DNA of 64,000 bases from an uncultured Actinomycetes bacterium (GTDB lineage: Bacteria; Actinomycetota; Acidimicrobiia; Acidimicrobiales; RAAP-2): contig CAIOSJ010000018.1 of NCBI GenBank assembly GCA_903860915.1, positions 62,001-126,000 on the forward strand, in the 5' to 3' direction. Below the pieces are notes generated by a model that worked only from the letters and a program-made list of their open reading frames with translations, did not search any database and was not told the origin of the DNA. This document shows positions 26,854-37,636 of the stretch, piece by piece. The translations under genes and the position numbers were made by a program. Positions within the stretch are counted from its first letter, which is position 1. Each line of letters starts with the position of its first letter.

Positions 26854-27015
26854 GTGCGTCTCATTGTTCGTCTCTTCAAATTTCTGCCCATTCTCGCTCT
26901 GGCCGGCGTCGCCGCCGGACTCACTTCCCTGCTGCGCCGCTCTAAGCACGAGGGTCGACCAATTTCCTACGACCAGTGGCCCGACGTGCCACGCAAGCCA
27001 GAAACTCTGGCCTAG
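26854..27015 (+). CDS. Small conserved membrane-anchored protein
   Basis: 53 residues, GTG start with GGAG three to four bases upstream. A single hydrophobic segment (about residues 6-24, FKFLPILALAGVAAGL) is followed by RRSK and the string PISYDQWPDVPRKPE. The short charged tail with YDQWPDVP looks conserved among actinobacterial small proteins I recall, but no function is known. Divergent from leuA; downstream aldo/keto reductase starts about 100 bases later. Confidence 0.65.
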   Translation: MRLIVRLFKFLPILALAGVAAGLTSLLRRSKHEGRPISYDQWPDVPRKPETLA

Positions 27016-27115
27016 CTCGAGGCGAGCCGCGGGTGTTATCCACCGATAGCATGAACACCGTAGTCACGGGCGAAGTACGCCGGTGACGTCGCGCCATCTC
27101 TCAAGGGGGAAGTAA

Positions 27116-28096
27116 ATGTCTATGGAATATCGTCGCCTAGGTAACTCTGGACTAAAGGTCAGTCTGCTCTCATTCGGCTCGTGGGTCACCTTTGCCAACA
27201 AGGATCAAATCGCCCAGGCCGCCGAAGCCGCCGAATGCTTGGCTGCCGCTAAGGATGCTGGTGTGAATTTCTTCGACAACGCCGAAGGCTACGCCGCCGG
27301 CGAATCGGAGCGTGTCATGGGTGAGGCTTTCCGCCAATTGGGCTGGAAGCGTCACGAGTACGTCGTTTCCACCAAGCTCTTCTGGGGTCTGCACGATGGC
27401 GTCGTCAACATGAAGAACACGCTCAACCGCAAGTACCTCACCCAAGCCATCGACCAGTCGCTTGAGCGCTTTGGCTTAGATTTTGTCGACCTCGTGTTTT
27501 GTCACCGACCCGACCAGCACACACCGATCGAAGAGACCGTGTGGGCGATGAGTGACATGGTTAGTCAGGGCAAGGCCCTCTACTGGGGTACCTCGGAGTG
27601 GAGCGCCTACGAAATCCGCACCGCCTGGGACATTGCCGACAAGCACCACCTCCACAAGCCGGTAATGGAGCAGCCTCAGTACAACCTCTTTGCCCGCGAC
27701 AAAATGGAAAAGGAGTACAAGCGACTCTTCGAGGACATTGGCTACGGAACTACGATCTGGTCACCCCTGGCGTCAGGGCTGCTCACCGGTAAGTACATGA
27801 ACGGTATTCCCGAAGGTAGCCGTGCCACACTGCCGGGATACGAATGGTTAAAGGGGATGTTGACCAACGAAGCCCAGAACCAGAAGGTCGGCCAGCTCAA
27901 GGTAATTGCCGACGAGCTCGACGTCACGCTCTCGCAGCTCTCACTCGCTTGGTGCGCAAAGAACCCGCACGTTTCGACCGTGATCACGGGGGCATCGAAC
28001 GCCGAGCAGGTCCGCGAGAACATGACGGCCCTCGAAGTACTTCCGCTGCTGACCAAGGAAATCTTGGACCGCATCGATCTCATCACCCTGTTTTAA
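27116..28096 (+). CDS. Aldo/keto reductase (Kv-beta / YghZ-like)
   Basis: 326-residue NADPH-dependent TIM-barrel reductase of aldehydes. Contains [13 protein letters not shown], the catalytic Tyr region [20 protein letters not shown] (Lys) and the H of FCHRPD; the C-terminal [15 protein letters not shown] forms the cofactor pocket. Resembles the voltage-gated potassium channel beta-subunit/YghZ group. Ribosome site GGGGGAAG before the ATG. Physiological substrate unknown. Ends at a bidirectional terminator. Confidence 0.9.
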   Translation: MSMEYRRLGNSGLKVSLLSFGSWVTFANKDQIAQAAEAAECLAAAKDAGVNFFDNAEGYAAGESERVMGEAFRQLGWKRHEYVVSTKLFWGLHDGVVNMKNTLNRKYLTQAIDQSLERFGLDFVDLVFCHRPDQHTPIEETVWAMSDMVSQGKALYWGTSEWSAYEIRTAWDIADKHHLHKPVMEQPQYNLFARDKMEKEYKRLFEDIGYGTTIWSPLASGLLTGKYMNGIPEGSRATLPGYEWLKGMLTNEAQNQKVGQLKVIADELDVTLSQLSLAWCAKNPHVSTVITGASNAEQVRENMTALEVLPLLTKEILDRIDLITLF

Positions 28097-28113
28097 TCAC
28101 TACCTCTGAATAC

Positions 28114-28151
28114 AAAAAGACCCCCATCACCGAGGTGATGGGGGTCTTTTT
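28114..28151. terminator. Bidirectional intrinsic terminator
   Basis: Nearly perfect 18-base inverted repeat (AAAAAGACCCCCATCACC and complement) with T-runs on both sides, between the convergent aldo/keto reductase and serA genes. Confidence 0.95.
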
Positions 28152-28160
28152 AGCTCGTGA

Positions 28161-29735
28161 CTAGCTCAGGGTGATGACGTGGATGTCACTGATTCCATCA
28201 GCCGACCGCAAGGTGTCGAGAATCGCTGCGGGTGTCGGGGCGCTCGTCGAAAGAACCATCATTGCGGTGCCCGCAGCTGGGCTCGGTCCAACCGCCATCG
28301 ACGAGATAGAAATTCCCGCCTCACCGAGAGCTATCCCAACTTGACCAATCATGCCGGGTCGGTCGTCATTGCGCACGACCAGCATGGTGGCCGCTGGTGG
28401 AATTTCAACACTGTGTCCGTCGACGGTCACGATACGAGACTCAATTCCCTTGCCGACGGCCGCCAAGGTTCCCGACACTTCGTGCGATCCGGAGCGAACT
28501 GTAATCAAGTTGATGTACTCGTGCGAGGTCACGGTTGACGACTCGCTGAAGGACAGACCCTGTTCGGCGGCGAGCGCTGGCGCGTTCACGAACGAGGCCC
28601 CCTCGTTACCGGTGGCTGCAAAAAGGCCCTTCAGCGCGCACAGCGTAAGAATTTTGGTTCCGGAACCCGCGAGGTCACCCTGATAGAGAACTTCGAGGTC
28701 GGCGGGCTTTCCATCCAGCAAACCACCGATGAATCGCCCGAGGAGTTCGGCGAGACCCATGAAGGGTCGCACCACGTCGGATACATCGCCCGCCGAAACG
28801 TTCACCGCGAAGGGAACAAAATCACCAGCCAGCGCCAACTGCACTTGCTCGGCGATCGTAATGCCCGCCTTGTCCTGCGCTTCGGCCGTGGACGCACCGA
28901 GGTGGGGGGCCACGACGACGGACGGCAATTCGAAGAGTGGCGAGTCGGTGCAGGGTTCCTTTTCAAAAACGTCCAGGGCAGCACCCTGCACGTGGCCCGC
29001 CTTAATTGCGTCGTAGAGATCGGACTCGGACACGATGCCGCCCCGCGCCACGTTGATGATCCGCACGCCAGGTTTGCACTTCGCCAAGGCCACGGCGTCG
29101 AGGAGACCAGTGGTTTCTTTGTTCTTCGGGAGGTGCACCGTAATGAAATCACTCTGCGCCAAGAGCGTGTCGAGGGGCATTAACTCCACGCCCATGTGCC
29201 GGGCGCGCTCGTCGGTGATGAAGGGGTCGTAGGCCACGAGTCGCATGCCAAAGGCCAATGCACGCTGAGCTACGAGGGCACCGATTTTTCCCAGTCCGAC
29301 GACGCCCAGGGTCTTTCCGTGAAGTTCAACACCCTCCCATTTCGAGCGCTCCCACTTGCCATTCTTTAACGCGCTGTGCGCCTGGGGAAGGTTGCGAGCC
29401 TGGCCCAGCAAGAGCGCCATTGTCTGCTCGGCCGCCGACAAGATGTTCGACTGCGGAGCGTTGACGACCATGACACCCAGTTCGGTGGCCTTGGCAACGT
29501 CGACGTTGTCGAGACCAATGCCAGCTCGGCCCACTACGACGAGGTCTCGACCGGACGAGAGCGTGGGCGCGTCCACGTTGGTGGCTGAACGAATAATCAA
29601 CGCGTGGGCGCCAACTATTGCTTCGAGGAGGGCCTCGGGTGACAGCCCCAATTTCACGTCGACCTCGTGGCCCGCGTGTCGCAATTGGTTCAGCCCAGAC
29701 TCGGCTATCTCTTCGGTAACTAGAACTCTCGCCAC
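28161..29735 (-). CDS. serA: D-3-phosphoglycerate dehydrogenase SerA
   Basis: 524-residue long-form SerA: first step of serine synthesis. N-terminal substrate and NAD domains (LGVVGLGKIGALVAQRALAFGM; catalytic Arg in NVARGGIV, and the His of VAPHLGASTAEAQ), then the intervening domain and a C-terminal ACT domain (from about residue 450: MLVVRNDDRPGMIGQVG) that binds serine for feedback. I take GTG 29735 as the start because AAAGG lies 6 bases upstream. Last gene after the aminotransferase, 53 bases apart. Confidence 0.95.
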   Translation of the reverse strand: MARVLVTEEIAESGLNQLRHAGHEVDVKLGLSPEALLEAIVGAHALIIRSATNVDAPTLSSGRDLVVVGRAGIGLDNVDVAKATELGVMVVNAPQSNILSAAEQTMALLLGQARNLPQAHSALKNGKWERSKWEGVELHGKTLGVVGLGKIGALVAQRALAFGMRLVAYDPFITDERARHMGVELMPLDTLLAQSDFITVHLPKNKETTGLLDAVALAKCKPGVRIINVARGGIVSESDLYDAIKAGHVQGAALDVFEKEPCTDSPLFELPSVVVAPHLGASTAEAQDKAGITIAEQVQLALAGDFVPFAVNVSAGDVSDVVRPFMGLAELLGRFIGGLLDGKPADLEVLYQGDLAGSGTKILTLCALKGLFAATGNEGASFVNAPALAAEQGLSFSESSTVTSHEYINLITVRSGSHEVSGTLAAVGKGIESRIVTVDGHSVEIPPAATMLVVRNDDRPGMIGQVGIALGEAGISISSMAVGPSPAAGTAMMVLSTSAPTPAAILDTLRSADGISDIHVITLS

Positions 29736-29787
29736 AATCAACCTTTCGTTGTAGCCATCAGGCTAGGGGGATTTCGTCGACTTCTAG

Positions 29788-30987
29788 TCAGCCGGCCGCG
29801 ACGAGAGACGCGAAACGCTCGAGTCCCTCGATCAAATCGGCGTCGCCCAGGGCGTAACTCAGTCGAAAGTACCCCGGAGCGCCAAAAGCTTCACCGGGGA
29901 CCACGGCCACCTTGATGTCTTCTAACAGAATTTCCGCGAGTTCGGTCGCGGTGGTAGCGATTCGGCCACCCAAACTCACGCCCAGTAAGCCGGAGACGTT
30001 AGGGAAGCAATAGAACGCACCCTCTGGTTCCGCGCAGGTGACGCCGGGAATGGCATTGAGCATGTCGGTCATGAGTCGCCGACGACGGTCGAACGCATGA
30101 CGCATCTCGTCCACGGCCGTGAGGTCACCATCGAGTGCCGCGATAGCGGCCCGCTGAGAAATATTCGAGATGTTGGAGGTCGTTTGACTCTGGTAGTTGA
30201 TGGCCGCGTCCATAACGTCCTTCGGACCGATCATCCAGCCGATACGCCAACCAGTCATCGCGTAAGTCTTCGCGACACCATTCACAACGACCCAGCGGTC
30301 CCCCAACTCGGGCGACACTGTTGGAAGCGACACGTGCTTCGCCGTTCCGTACACCAGGTGCTCGTAGATTTCGTCACACAGAACCCAGATGTCGTGTTCC
30401 GCCGCCCAACGGCCTATGGCGGCCACCTGATCGGGACTGACGACGGCTCCGGTCGGGTTCGACGGTGAAACGAAGACCAACAGTTTCGTGCGCGCCGTCC
30501 GCGCAGCTTCTAATTCTTCAACCGTGACGCGAAAACCATTCGCTTCACGGGTTGGTACCGACACCGGGATTCCTCCGGCCAGGTAGACAGCTTCGGGGTA
30601 GGTCGTCCAGTAGGGGGCCGGTATTAAGACTTCGTCGCCCGGATCAACCAGGGTCATGAATGCCGTGGCCACAGCGTGCTTTCCACCATTGGTCACGAGT
30701 ACCTGGTCCGCCGTGATCTCCAGACCACTGTCGCGCTTCGTTTTACGAACGATGGCTGCCCGTAGCTCCGGCAGTCCCGCCGTCGGGGTGTACTTGTAGT
30801 TCGCCGGTACCCGACAGGCTGCCTCCGCCGCCGCCACGATATGAGCAGGGGTTGGGAAGTCCGGTTCACCGGCGCCGTAGCCAATCACGGGCTCGCCAGC
30901 AGCCTTGAGGGCCTTGGCCTTGGCGTCCACCGCGAGGGTGGCGGAGGGGGCTAAACCGGCTAATAATCGGCTAACTCGGGTCGACAT
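29788..30987 (-). CDS. Aspartate-type aminotransferase (class I)
   Basis: 399 residues, fold-type I PLP enzyme. PLP Lys240 in [16 protein letters not shown], plus PNPTG ([10 protein letters not shown]) and the C-terminal Arg in RLSYA. Similar to AspC/AspAT subgroup Ib of actinobacteria, transferring amino groups between aspartate and 2-oxoglutarate; a broad or alanine-using enzyme cannot be excluded. Upstream of serA on the same strand; divergent from serC. Confidence 0.88.
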   Translation of the reverse strand: MSTRVSRLLAGLAPSATLAVDAKAKALKAAGEPVIGYGAGEPDFPTPAHIVAAAEAACRVPANYKYTPTAGLPELRAAIVRKTKRDSGLEITADQVLVTNGGKHAVATAFMTLVDPGDEVLIPAPYWTTYPEAVYLAGGIPVSVPTREANGFRVTVEELEAARTARTKLLVFVSPSNPTGAVVSPDQVAAIGRWAAEHDIWVLCDEIYEHLVYGTAKHVSLPTVSPELGDRWVVVNGVAKTYAMTGWRIGWMIGPKDVMDAAINYQSQTTSNISNISQRAAIAALDGDLTAVDEMRHAFDRRRRLMTDMLNAIPGVTCAEPEGAFYCFPNVSGLLGVSLGGRIATTATELAEILLEDIKVAVVPGEAFGAPGYFRLSYALGDADLIEGLERFASLVAAG

Positions 30988-31023
30988 GATTCAAGGAGTC
31001 CTTCCAGCAGTAAGAATAAGTCT

Positions 31024-32148
31024 ATGAGTTCTGCTGACAACATCAAAGTTCCCGAAAATATTTTGCCCGCCGACGGGCGATTTGGCGCTGGCCCTTCCAA
31101 GGTTCGCCGCGACCAGTTGGAGGCGCTGCTCGCTGATGGCGATACCTATATGGGCACCTCACACCGTCAGAGCACGGTGAAAAACAAGGTCGGCGAAGTG
31201 CGCGACGGTCTGCGTCAACTCTTCTCGCTACCCGATGGCTACGAGGTGCTCCTCGGTAACGGAGGCACCACTTGTTTCTGGGATGCCGCGACCTTTCATC
31301 TCGTCGAGAGTCAGAGTCAGCATCTGAACTTTGGAGAGTTTTCTTCTAAGTTCACCACCTGCGTCACCGAAGCTCCCCACCTCAACAATCCGCAGGTCAT
31401 AAGTGCGGCACCGGGCACTCACCCCGTCGCCGTCGCTGATGATTCGGTCGACCTCTACGCCCTGACGCACAACGAGACTTCCACTGGGGTCGCGATGCAG
31501 ATCGTTCGCCCTGCGGGATCCACGGGACTCGTGGCAGTCGACGCCACCTCGGCGGCCGGTGGTCTACGCGTTGAGCCCTCGCAATTCGACTGCTACTACT
31601 TTGCCCCGCAGAAGTCTTTCGCCAGCGACGGCGGCCTCTGGCTCGCCCTGTGCTCCCCCGCGGCCATTGAGCGCATCGAATCCCTGGCGGCCTCCGATCG
31701 CTGGACGCCGGCATTTTTCGACCTCAAGATTGCCCTGGACAACTCGCGCCAGAACCAGACCTACAACACGCCAGCGCTCGCCACCATCCACCTCCTCGCC
31801 TCGCAGATCAAGTGGTTCAATGACAACGGTGGCTTGGAGTTCAGCGCGGGACGTAGTGACGCTTCGGCGGCGACCCTGTACTCGTGGGCCGAGTCCTCGT
31901 CCTACGCCTCACCCTTCGTGCAGAATCCCGCGGAGCGCAGCCACGTCATTGGGACCATCGACTTCGACGATTCCGTGGACGCGGCAGCTGTCGCAAAAAT
32001 TCTCCGTGCGAACGGCGTGGTTGATACTGAGCCCTACCGCAAGCTCGGACGCAATCAGTTGCGTATTGCGATGTTCCCCGGTATCGATCCCGACGACGTT
32101 GCCGCTCTCTGTGCGACTATTGATTTCATCGTCAGCGCGCTGAACTAA
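31024..32148 (+). CDS. serC: Phosphoserine aminotransferase SerC (actinobacterial type)
   Basis: 374 residues. Second step of serine synthesis, glutamate plus 3-phosphohydroxypyruvate. PLP Lys197 in YYFAPQKSFASDGG; the N-terminal DGRFGAGPSKVR and MGTSHRQ blocks are those of the mycobacterial-type SerC. Close neighbour of serA and the aminotransferase, transcribed divergently from them. Confidence 0.93.
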   Translation: MSSADNIKVPENILPADGRFGAGPSKVRRDQLEALLADGDTYMGTSHRQSTVKNKVGEVRDGLRQLFSLPDGYEVLLGNGGTTCFWDAATFHLVESQSQHLNFGEFSSKFTTCVTEAPHLNNPQVISAAPGTHPVAVADDSVDLYALTHNETSTGVAMQIVRPAGSTGLVAVDATSAAGGLRVEPSQFDCYYFAPQKSFASDGGLWLALCSPAAIERIESLAASDRWTPAFFDLKIALDNSRQNQTYNTPALATIHLLASQIKWFNDNGGLEFSAGRSDASAATLYSWAESSSYASPFVQNPAERSHVIGTIDFDDSVDAAAVAKILRANGVVDTEPYRKLGRNQLRIAMFPGIDPDDVAALCATIDFIVSALN

Positions 32149-32167
32149 TTCTCCGCTCCACCACGGT

Positions 32168-32848
32168 ATGAAATTACCCACCCCATCGCGCTCCATTCCG
32201 CGCGTGCGGTGGAGTTCAGAATCACTGTGGCGAGCGTCACCGCTCACCTGGCTTGTTCTCATCCTGGGACTAGTGCTGTTCGGCATAGGTGAAGGACTAC
32301 TCGTCCGAGCGAAATTTGGCGCAACCCCCTGGACGGTGGTGGCCCAGGGCCTCACCCACCAGACGGGTATCAGCATTGGCCTCACCACGCTCAGCTGCAG
32401 TGTGCTCGCCCTCCTCGGCTGGATCCCGCTACGACAACGCATGGGCCTAGGAACGATAGCCAATACCCTGGTTTTTCCCGTGGCGCTCGACCTCACCACC
32501 CGCTGGGCTCCCGACCCCAACTCTCCGCTCGCTCGCGCCGCCCTCATGCTGCTCGGGCTGGCTCTCTTTGGATGTGGAGCTTCTCTCTACCTGTCCTGCC
32601 TGGTCGGCCCGGGTCCCCGTGACGGACTCATGACGGGTCTGCAGCGACGATTAAATTCATCCGTATCACGAGTTCGCTTCGGTCTCGAGACCTCACTCAT
32701 GGGTCTGGGCTGGCTCCTCGGCGGACGGGTTGGTGTGGCCACCTTCGCCTTTTCCTTCGGCGTTGGCTACATCATCGCCCTCTATCTCACGGGCTGGAAA
32801 AAACTCTCAGACCACGTAACGCAACGTAACCCGAGACCTGGGGTCTAA
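32168..32848 (+). CDS. YczE/YyaS-type integral membrane protein
   Basis: 226 residues with five to six membrane segments. Contains the conserved YczE features: GIGEGLLVRAKFGATPWTVV near the start and GPGPRDGLMTGLQRR in the middle. Family function is unknown, with links to lipid or toxin-related membrane regulation in Bacillus only. ATG start. Ends in an intrinsic terminator that includes its stop codon. Confidence 0.8.
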   Translation: MKLPTPSRSIPRVRWSSESLWRASPLTWLVLILGLVLFGIGEGLLVRAKFGATPWTVVAQGLTHQTGISIGLTTLSCSVLALLGWIPLRQRMGLGTIANTLVFPVALDLTTRWAPDPNSPLARAALMLLGLALFGCGASLYLSCLVGPGPRDGLMTGLQRRLNSSVSRVRFGLETSLMGLGWLLGGRVGVATFAFSFGVGYIIALYLTGWKKLSDHVTQRNPRPGV

Positions 32849-32867
32849 CGCCCTGCTAGGCGTTTTT
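32847..32867 (+). terminator. Intrinsic terminator for the YczE-like gene
   Basis: AACGCC-CTGCTA-GGCGTT followed by T, starting at the stop codon of the YczE-like gene and reaching into the 3' end of the convergent acyl-CoA dehydrogenase gene. A short stem, so efficiency is uncertain. Confidence 0.65.
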
Positions 32868-34175
32868 CGGTAGTGACGAGAAGGCCGCGGTCTTGTCGTT
32901 GTTCGGCTCTTTGGCCAAACCAAGTGCCCGCTCACCAATGATGTTCTTCTGCACTTGATCAGTACCACCGTAAATCGACGGGGCCTGGGCGTACAGGGCC
33001 GTACCAGTCACGGCCCCGAGAAAGGGGTTGCCCGTCGCCTCGGTGACTATTTTTTGCTCGGCGGATTCGTAGCCGTGGAGCATTCCCTGGGCGCCGACGA
33101 TGCTGAGTCCGAGGTCACGCTGCAGTCGAACAATGTTGCTCATGGATAGTTTCGAAATATTGGCCATTCCCGGAATATCACCGCCACGGGCACGCGTCGC
33201 CTTCAAGCGTTCTCCGTTGAGTCGGCCGATTTCGCCGAACTGAAAGAGACGAACCAGATCTTGACGGATCAGGGCGTCAGAATTTCTTCCGTTGCCCTTA
33301 GCCAGTCCCGCGAAGATATCGAACATCGCACCACGCGACTTGGCCGCGGACGACTTCTTCGCCGTGGGCCGCGAGGAGACAAAGTCGCCCGCACGACGGG
33401 TGAGGTTGCCGGCAATCGTGCCCGGAGTCGCCGTCGCTCCACGCGCCGAGCCTCCCGAGCCCAGCCCCGAGCGCTCGTAGGCGAGGGTGGTGTTCGCTAC
33501 CGCCCAGCCATTGTCCTTGCCGCCAATCAGGGCAGTATCGGGAGCGTGGGCCTCGGTGAGGAATGTTTCGTTAAACATGGCGTGACCCGTCATTTCCCGC
33601 AAGGGTCGCACTTCAACACCCGGCTGGTGCATGTCGAGGGCAAAGTAGGAAATCCCCTGGTGCTTCGGTACGTCCGGCGATGTTCGCGCAATCAGCATGC
33701 CCACGTCAGCACTCTGCCCTAGCGACGTCCACACCTTCTGGCCCGTGAACACCCACTCGTCGCCGTCCTTGGTCGCGCGCGTCGTCAGTCCGGCGAGGTC
33801 CGAACCGGCGCCCGGCTCAGAGAACAGCTGACACCACGCTTGCTGGCCGGTGACGATGGGTCGTACGTAGGTCTCAATCTGCTCGGGCGTGCCGTGATCA
33901 GCGATGGTCGGGGCTGCGAGCAAAAGTCCTAGTCCGTCCGGAGCACCCATGGCCCCAAAGGCCAAGATTTCCTGCGACACCTGAACCGCCATACTGCGGG
34001 GCAGACCACGACCGTAAGAGCCGACCGGCAGCATCGGAGCCGCCCAGCCCGCCAGACCGAGTAATTCCCACCAGGCTGCCACCGTCAGGTCGGGATTCCA
34101 ATTATCCGTGAGCCACGTACGCAGTTCATCAATGATTGCTACGTCCGACGTCGTGCTGTCGTTCTGCTGGGTCAT
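32856..34175 (-). CDS. Acyl-CoA dehydrogenase family protein, FadE-like without the usual catalytic Glu
   Basis: 439 residues. Flavin/substrate blocks QLFSEPGAGSDLAGL and GQKVWTSLGQSAD are present, plus a Gly/Ala-rich insertion (about 245-290) absent from classical enzymes. At the place where short-chain enzymes have IYEGT it reads IYGGTDQVQKNIIGE, so the base must come from elsewhere, as in several actinobacterial FadE proteins that work as alpha2-beta2 heterotetramers on cholesterol or bulky acyl-CoA substrates. No partner subunit is adjacent. Substrate unknown. Confidence 0.82.
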   Translation of the reverse strand: MTQQNDSTTSDVAIIDELRTWLTDNWNPDLTVAAWWELLGLAGWAAPMLPVGSYGRGLPRSMAVQVSQEILAFGAMGAPDGLGLLLAAPTIADHGTPEQIETYVRPIVTGQQAWCQLFSEPGAGSDLAGLTTRATKDGDEWVFTGQKVWTSLGQSADVGMLIARTSPDVPKHQGISYFALDMHQPGVEVRPLREMTGHAMFNETFLTEAHAPDTALIGGKDNGWAVANTTLAYERSGLGSGGSARGATATPGTIAGNLTRRAGDFVSSRPTAKKSSAAKSRGAMFDIFAGLAKGNGRNSDALIRQDLVRLFQFGEIGRLNGERLKATRARGGDIPGMANISKLSMSNIVRLQRDLGLSIVGAQGMLHGYESAEQKIVTEATGNPFLGAVTGTALYAQAPSIYGGTDQVQKNIIGERALGLAKEPNNDKTAAFSSLPKNA

Positions 34176-34242
34176 GCGGGTCTCCTCTACAGAGTTAAAT
34201 TCTGCTGCTTAGTGTACGTCGAGCCGAGAACTACGACAACAG

Positions 34243-35271
34243 TCAGTCGCCACCGGAGACGTCTTCGACGCGCTGCTTGCCCGCCGAGACGAAGGGCATC
34301 ATGTCGCGGAGTTTGGCGCCCACTTTTTCGATGGGATGACGCTGACCAGCTTCCTTGAGTTCGCGGTAGCGGGGACGACCAATTTCATTTTCCTTGATCC
34401 ACTCAGCGGCGAAGCGGCCGTCCTGAATCTCGGCCAAAATTTCCTTCATCTCAGCCTTAACGGCCGGGGAGATGACGCGTGAGCCGCGAGTTAAGTCACC
34501 GTATTCGGCGGTGTCCGAGATGGAGTACCGCATGCCGGTAATCCCCTGTTCGTACATCAAGTCCACGATGAGCTTCAGCTCGTGCAAGCATTCGAAGTAG
34601 GCGCTTTCTTCCTGGTAGCCCGCCTCAACCAAAGTTTCGTAACCAGCGCGGACAAGCGCCGTTACGCCACCACAGAGAACCGCCTGCTCACCGAAGAGGT
34701 CGGTCTCGGTCTCCTCGGTGAAGGTCGTCTCAAGAACACCGGCCCGTGTGCCGCCAACGCCGTGGGCGTAGGCCAGAGCGATTTCCTTGGCCGAACCCGA
34801 AGCATCTTGGTGTACGGCAATCAGTGCGGGCACACCGCCACCTTCAGCGAAGGTGCGACGAACGAGGTGTCCCGGACCCTTGGGGGCCACCATGGCGACA
34901 TCGACGTCGGCCGGGGGGGTGATGAGGCCGTAGCGAATATTGAAGCCATGGGCGAACAGCAGGGTCTTACCCGGCGTCAAGTGTTGAACAATCTCGGCGT
35001 CATAAATTCTCTTCTGCTCCGTGTCGGGCAGCAGGATCATGATGATGTCGGCAGCGGCCGAGGCTTCTTCAATCGACAGCACCGTCAGTCCAGCGGCTTC
35101 GGCCTTGGCGACCGAACTGGACTCGGGACGCAGGCCGACGACGACCGTACATCCACTTTCTTTCAAGTTCAGCGCGTGGGCGTGTCCCTGTGAGCCGTAG
35201 CCCAGCACCGCGATGGTCTTCCCCTGAAGAATCTCGGGGTGGGCATCTTTTTCGTAGTACATGATGGTCAT
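34243..35271 (-). CDS. ilvC: Ketol-acid reductoisomerase IlvC
   Basis: 342 residues, class I enzyme that converts acetolactate or acetohydroxybutyrate to the dihydroxy acid using [18 protein letters not shown] nucleotide-binding motif, the metal-binding [17 protein letters not shown] and SDTAEYGD blocks. I place the start at ATG 35271, next to the family start [10 protein letters not shown]; the frame is open for 8 more codons upstream. Third gene of ilvB-ilvH-ilvC. Confidence 0.96.
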   Translation of the reverse strand: MTIMYYEKDAHPEILQGKTIAVLGYGSQGHAHALNLKESGCTVVVGLRPESSSVAKAEAAGLTVLSIEEASAAADIIMILLPDTEQKRIYDAEIVQHLTPGKTLLFAHGFNIRYGLITPPADVDVAMVAPKGPGHLVRRTFAEGGGVPALIAVHQDASGSAKEIALAYAHGVGGTRAGVLETTFTEETETDLFGEQAVLCGGVTALVRAGYETLVEAGYQEESAYFECLHELKLIVDLMYEQGITGMRYSISDTAEYGDLTRGSRVISPAVKAEMKEILAEIQDGRFAAEWIKENEIGRPRYRELKEAGQRHPIEKVGAKLRDMMPFVSAGKQRVEDVSGGD

Positions 35272-35304
35272 GGAGTTTCTTTCTTCTTTGATCAATCGGC
35301 TTAA

Positions 35305-35844
35305 TTACGAGGTGACTTTTCCAAGTCTAGGGAGTGCTACACGACCCGTTCGGTGGAGCTCAACTTCAGCGAAACCTTCCAGGGTTCGCTCCAACGCGTC
35401 GCAGGCTTCGGGCGTCGCGGCCAGCATGACGGTGACGGCGTGAGCATCCACGTCGACAATGGCCGCATTGGCCGCCGCGATGATTTCCATGAGATTCGTC
35501 TGTTCGTCAACTTCGGTTCGGATCGTCGCTAAAAGTAGCTCGCGTTCTATGGCGAATTTGGGGGCGAGATCGGTGATAGCGACCACGTTGACCAATTTGT
35601 TCAATTGGCCGACAATTTGCTCCAGTGGTGCTGAATCGGCATCGACCACAATCGTGATTCGTGAAAAACGCGCGTGCCCTTCGGCGGGTGCCACCGCCAA
35701 GGAGTAGATATTGAATCCACGGCGGGCGAAGAGTCCGGCGATTCGAGCCAGAACTCCCGCCTTGTTTTCCACCAGCACGGACAAAATATGGTGCTGCACC
35801 ACTGGTGCTGCGGTGGGGCCGACGTAGGGTTCGGGGGTGGTCAT
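35305..35844 (-). CDS. ilvH: Acetolactate synthase regulatory subunit IlvH
   Basis: 179 residues. N-terminal ACT domain ([29 protein letters not shown]) that confers valine feedback on the catalytic subunit, and a C-terminal domain with [19 protein letters not shown]. Overlaps the end of ilvB by 4 bases, so translation is coupled. Confidence 0.95.
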   Translation of the reverse strand: MTTPEPYVGPTAAPVVQHHILSVLVENKAGVLARIAGLFARRGFNIYSLAVAPAEGHARFSRITIVVDADSAPLEQIVGQLNKLVNVVAITDLAPKFAIERELLLATIRTEVDEQTNLMEIIAAANAAIVDVDAHAVTVMLAATPEACDALERTLEGFAEVELHRTGRVALPRLGKVTS

Positions 35845-37556
35845 GAACGCTTTCCTCGCTGACTGGGGTGAACCATAATCTCATCATTAGTAGCGCCGGA
35901 GGGCACCATGGGGAATACCTTTTCCGAGGAGTCCGTGCGGAAATCGATGACGACCGGAACATCGTTGATCGAATTTGCTTCTTCAATGACATCCTTCATT
36001 TCTTGAGGATTCGTCGCCCGTAGCCCCACGCAGCCCATCGCTTCGGCCCACTTGACGTAGTCCGGCAAGTCCGGCGACAGGTAGACCTCGCTGTAGCGCT
36101 CGTCGTAGAACATCTCCTGCCATTGGCGCACCATGCCGAGATAGGCGTTGTTCAAAATGGCGACCTTGATGGGGATACGTTCGGCGCGAGCGGTGACGAG
36201 TTCTTGCGCGGTCATTTGGAAACAACCGTCACCATCGATAGTCCACACCGTTCGGTCGGGTCGACCAACCTTGGCTCCGATAGCCGCCGGAACGCCGAAG
36301 CCCATGGTCCCGGCGCCGCCCGAGTTAATCCAGGTGCCCGGCTCTTCGTACTGCCAGTGCTGGGCCGCCCACATCTGGTGCTGGCCCACGCCCGAGGTCA
36401 CAATCGTGCCGGGCGCAGAGGCGCGAGCAATCGACTCAATCACTAGCTGCGGACGTAGCGGGCCATCGGAAGTCGGTGGGTCGTAGGTGAGCGGGTAATC
36501 GGCCTGCCACGAGCGCAGTGTTTTCCACCACGCGTCGAGATTCTTGACCGGGCTGGTCGACGCGTCCAGAGCGATCAGCGCGTCTTTCACGTTGGCCTGA
36601 ATGCTGACGTCGACTCGACGAACCTTGTTGAATTCGGCCCGATCAATGTCGACGTGAATGATCTTCGCTTCGGGGGCAAAGCCGTCAACCTTGCCCGTCA
36701 CGCGGTCGTCAAAGCGAGCGCCGAGAGAAATGAGCAGGTCGCTTCGCTGCATGGCCATCACCGCGGTGTAGAAACCATGCATCCCCGGCATGCCTAAGTG
36801 CTGTGGGTGCGAATCAGGAAAAGCGCCACGAGCCATCAGGGTCGTGACGACCGGAATATTGCTCCGCTCGGCGAACGCGATTAGCTGCTGTGAAGCCCGT
36901 GACTTCAAAGTACCGCCGCCGACGTAAAGAACGGGGCGCTCGGCCGCCTCGATCAACGCCACCGCGGCGTCGATATCGGCCTGGTTGATGTCGACGGTTG
37001 GCTGATAGCCAGGGAGGTCGAGTTCGGAAATGCTCGATGGCCACCACCAGTCCATCATCGACTGGCTCACATCTTTGGGAACATCGACCAGGACCGGTCC
37101 GGGGCGTCCCGTTGTGGCAATGTGAAAGGCCGCCGCAATGGCGCGGGGTAGCTCACTCGCAGACTGCACGAGAAAATTGTGCTTGGTGATGCCCATGGTG
37201 ATGCCCGTAATGTCGCACTCCTGGAAGGCGTCCGTGCCAATTGCCGAGGTCGGGACCTGTCCCGTGATGACAACGAGCGGAGTGGAGTCCATGTGCGCGT
37301 TGGCGATCGGCGTCACGATGTTCGTGGCCCCTGGACCACTGGTCACGAGAGCGACTCCGGGTCGACCTGTGGCCATCGCGTAACCCTCAGCCATGTGCCC
37401 GGCTCCCTGTTCGTGACGCACCAGGATGTGGCGAATACTCGAATCGAGCAGGGGGTCGTATACGGGCAGGATGGCTCCACCGGGTAGGCCGAAAATCGTA
37501 TCGACACCCGATTCTTCTAGCGACTTGATGAGAGCTTGCGCACCTGTCAGTTTCAC
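35841..37556 (-). CDS. ilvB: Acetolactate synthase catalytic subunit IlvB
   Basis: 571 residues, ThDP enzyme that makes acetolactate and acetohydroxybutyrate. [10 protein letters not shown] and [15 protein letters not shown] (conserved Glu of ThDP activation), and the C-terminal metal/ThDP motif [12 protein letters not shown] through [12 protein letters not shown]. Followed by ilvH and ilvC with overlap or short gaps. Expression is predicted to be controlled by the leader peptide and terminator upstream. Confidence 0.97.
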   Translation of the reverse strand: MKLTGAQALIKSLEESGVDTIFGLPGGAILPVYDPLLDSSIRHILVRHEQGAGHMAEGYAMATGRPGVALVTSGPGATNIVTPIANAHMDSTPLVVITGQVPTSAIGTDAFQECDITGITMGITKHNFLVQSASELPRAIAAAFHIATTGRPGPVLVDVPKDVSQSMMDWWWPSSISELDLPGYQPTVDINQADIDAAVALIEAAERPVLYVGGGTLKSRASQQLIAFAERSNIPVVTTLMARGAFPDSHPQHLGMPGMHGFYTAVMAMQRSDLLISLGARFDDRVTGKVDGFAPEAKIIHVDIDRAEFNKVRRVDVSIQANVKDALIALDASTSPVKNLDAWWKTLRSWQADYPLTYDPPTSDGPLRPQLVIESIARASAPGTIVTSGVGQHQMWAAQHWQYEEPGTWINSGGAGTMGFGVPAAIGAKVGRPDRTVWTIDGDGCFQMTAQELVTARAERIPIKVAILNNAYLGMVRQWQEMFYDERYSEVYLSPDLPDYVKWAEAMGCVGLRATNPQEMKDVIEEANSINDVPVVIDFRTDSSEKVFPMVPSGATNDEIMVHPSQRGKRS

Positions 37557-37589
37557 GGTATTCCTTTTCGTTGATTCGAGGGTAAAGAA

Positions 37590-37617
37590 AAAGGCCTCCC
37601 GATTTCGGGAGGCCTTT
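37590..37617 (-). terminator. ilvB attenuator terminator
   Basis: Minus-strand hairpin of 13 base pairs (AAAGGCCTCCCGA and complement around TT), followed by a T-rich run (TTTTTC). It lies between the leader peptide stop and the ilvB start. Confidence 0.9.
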
Positions 37618-37636
37618 GGTATGCGAGACGAGTCGC

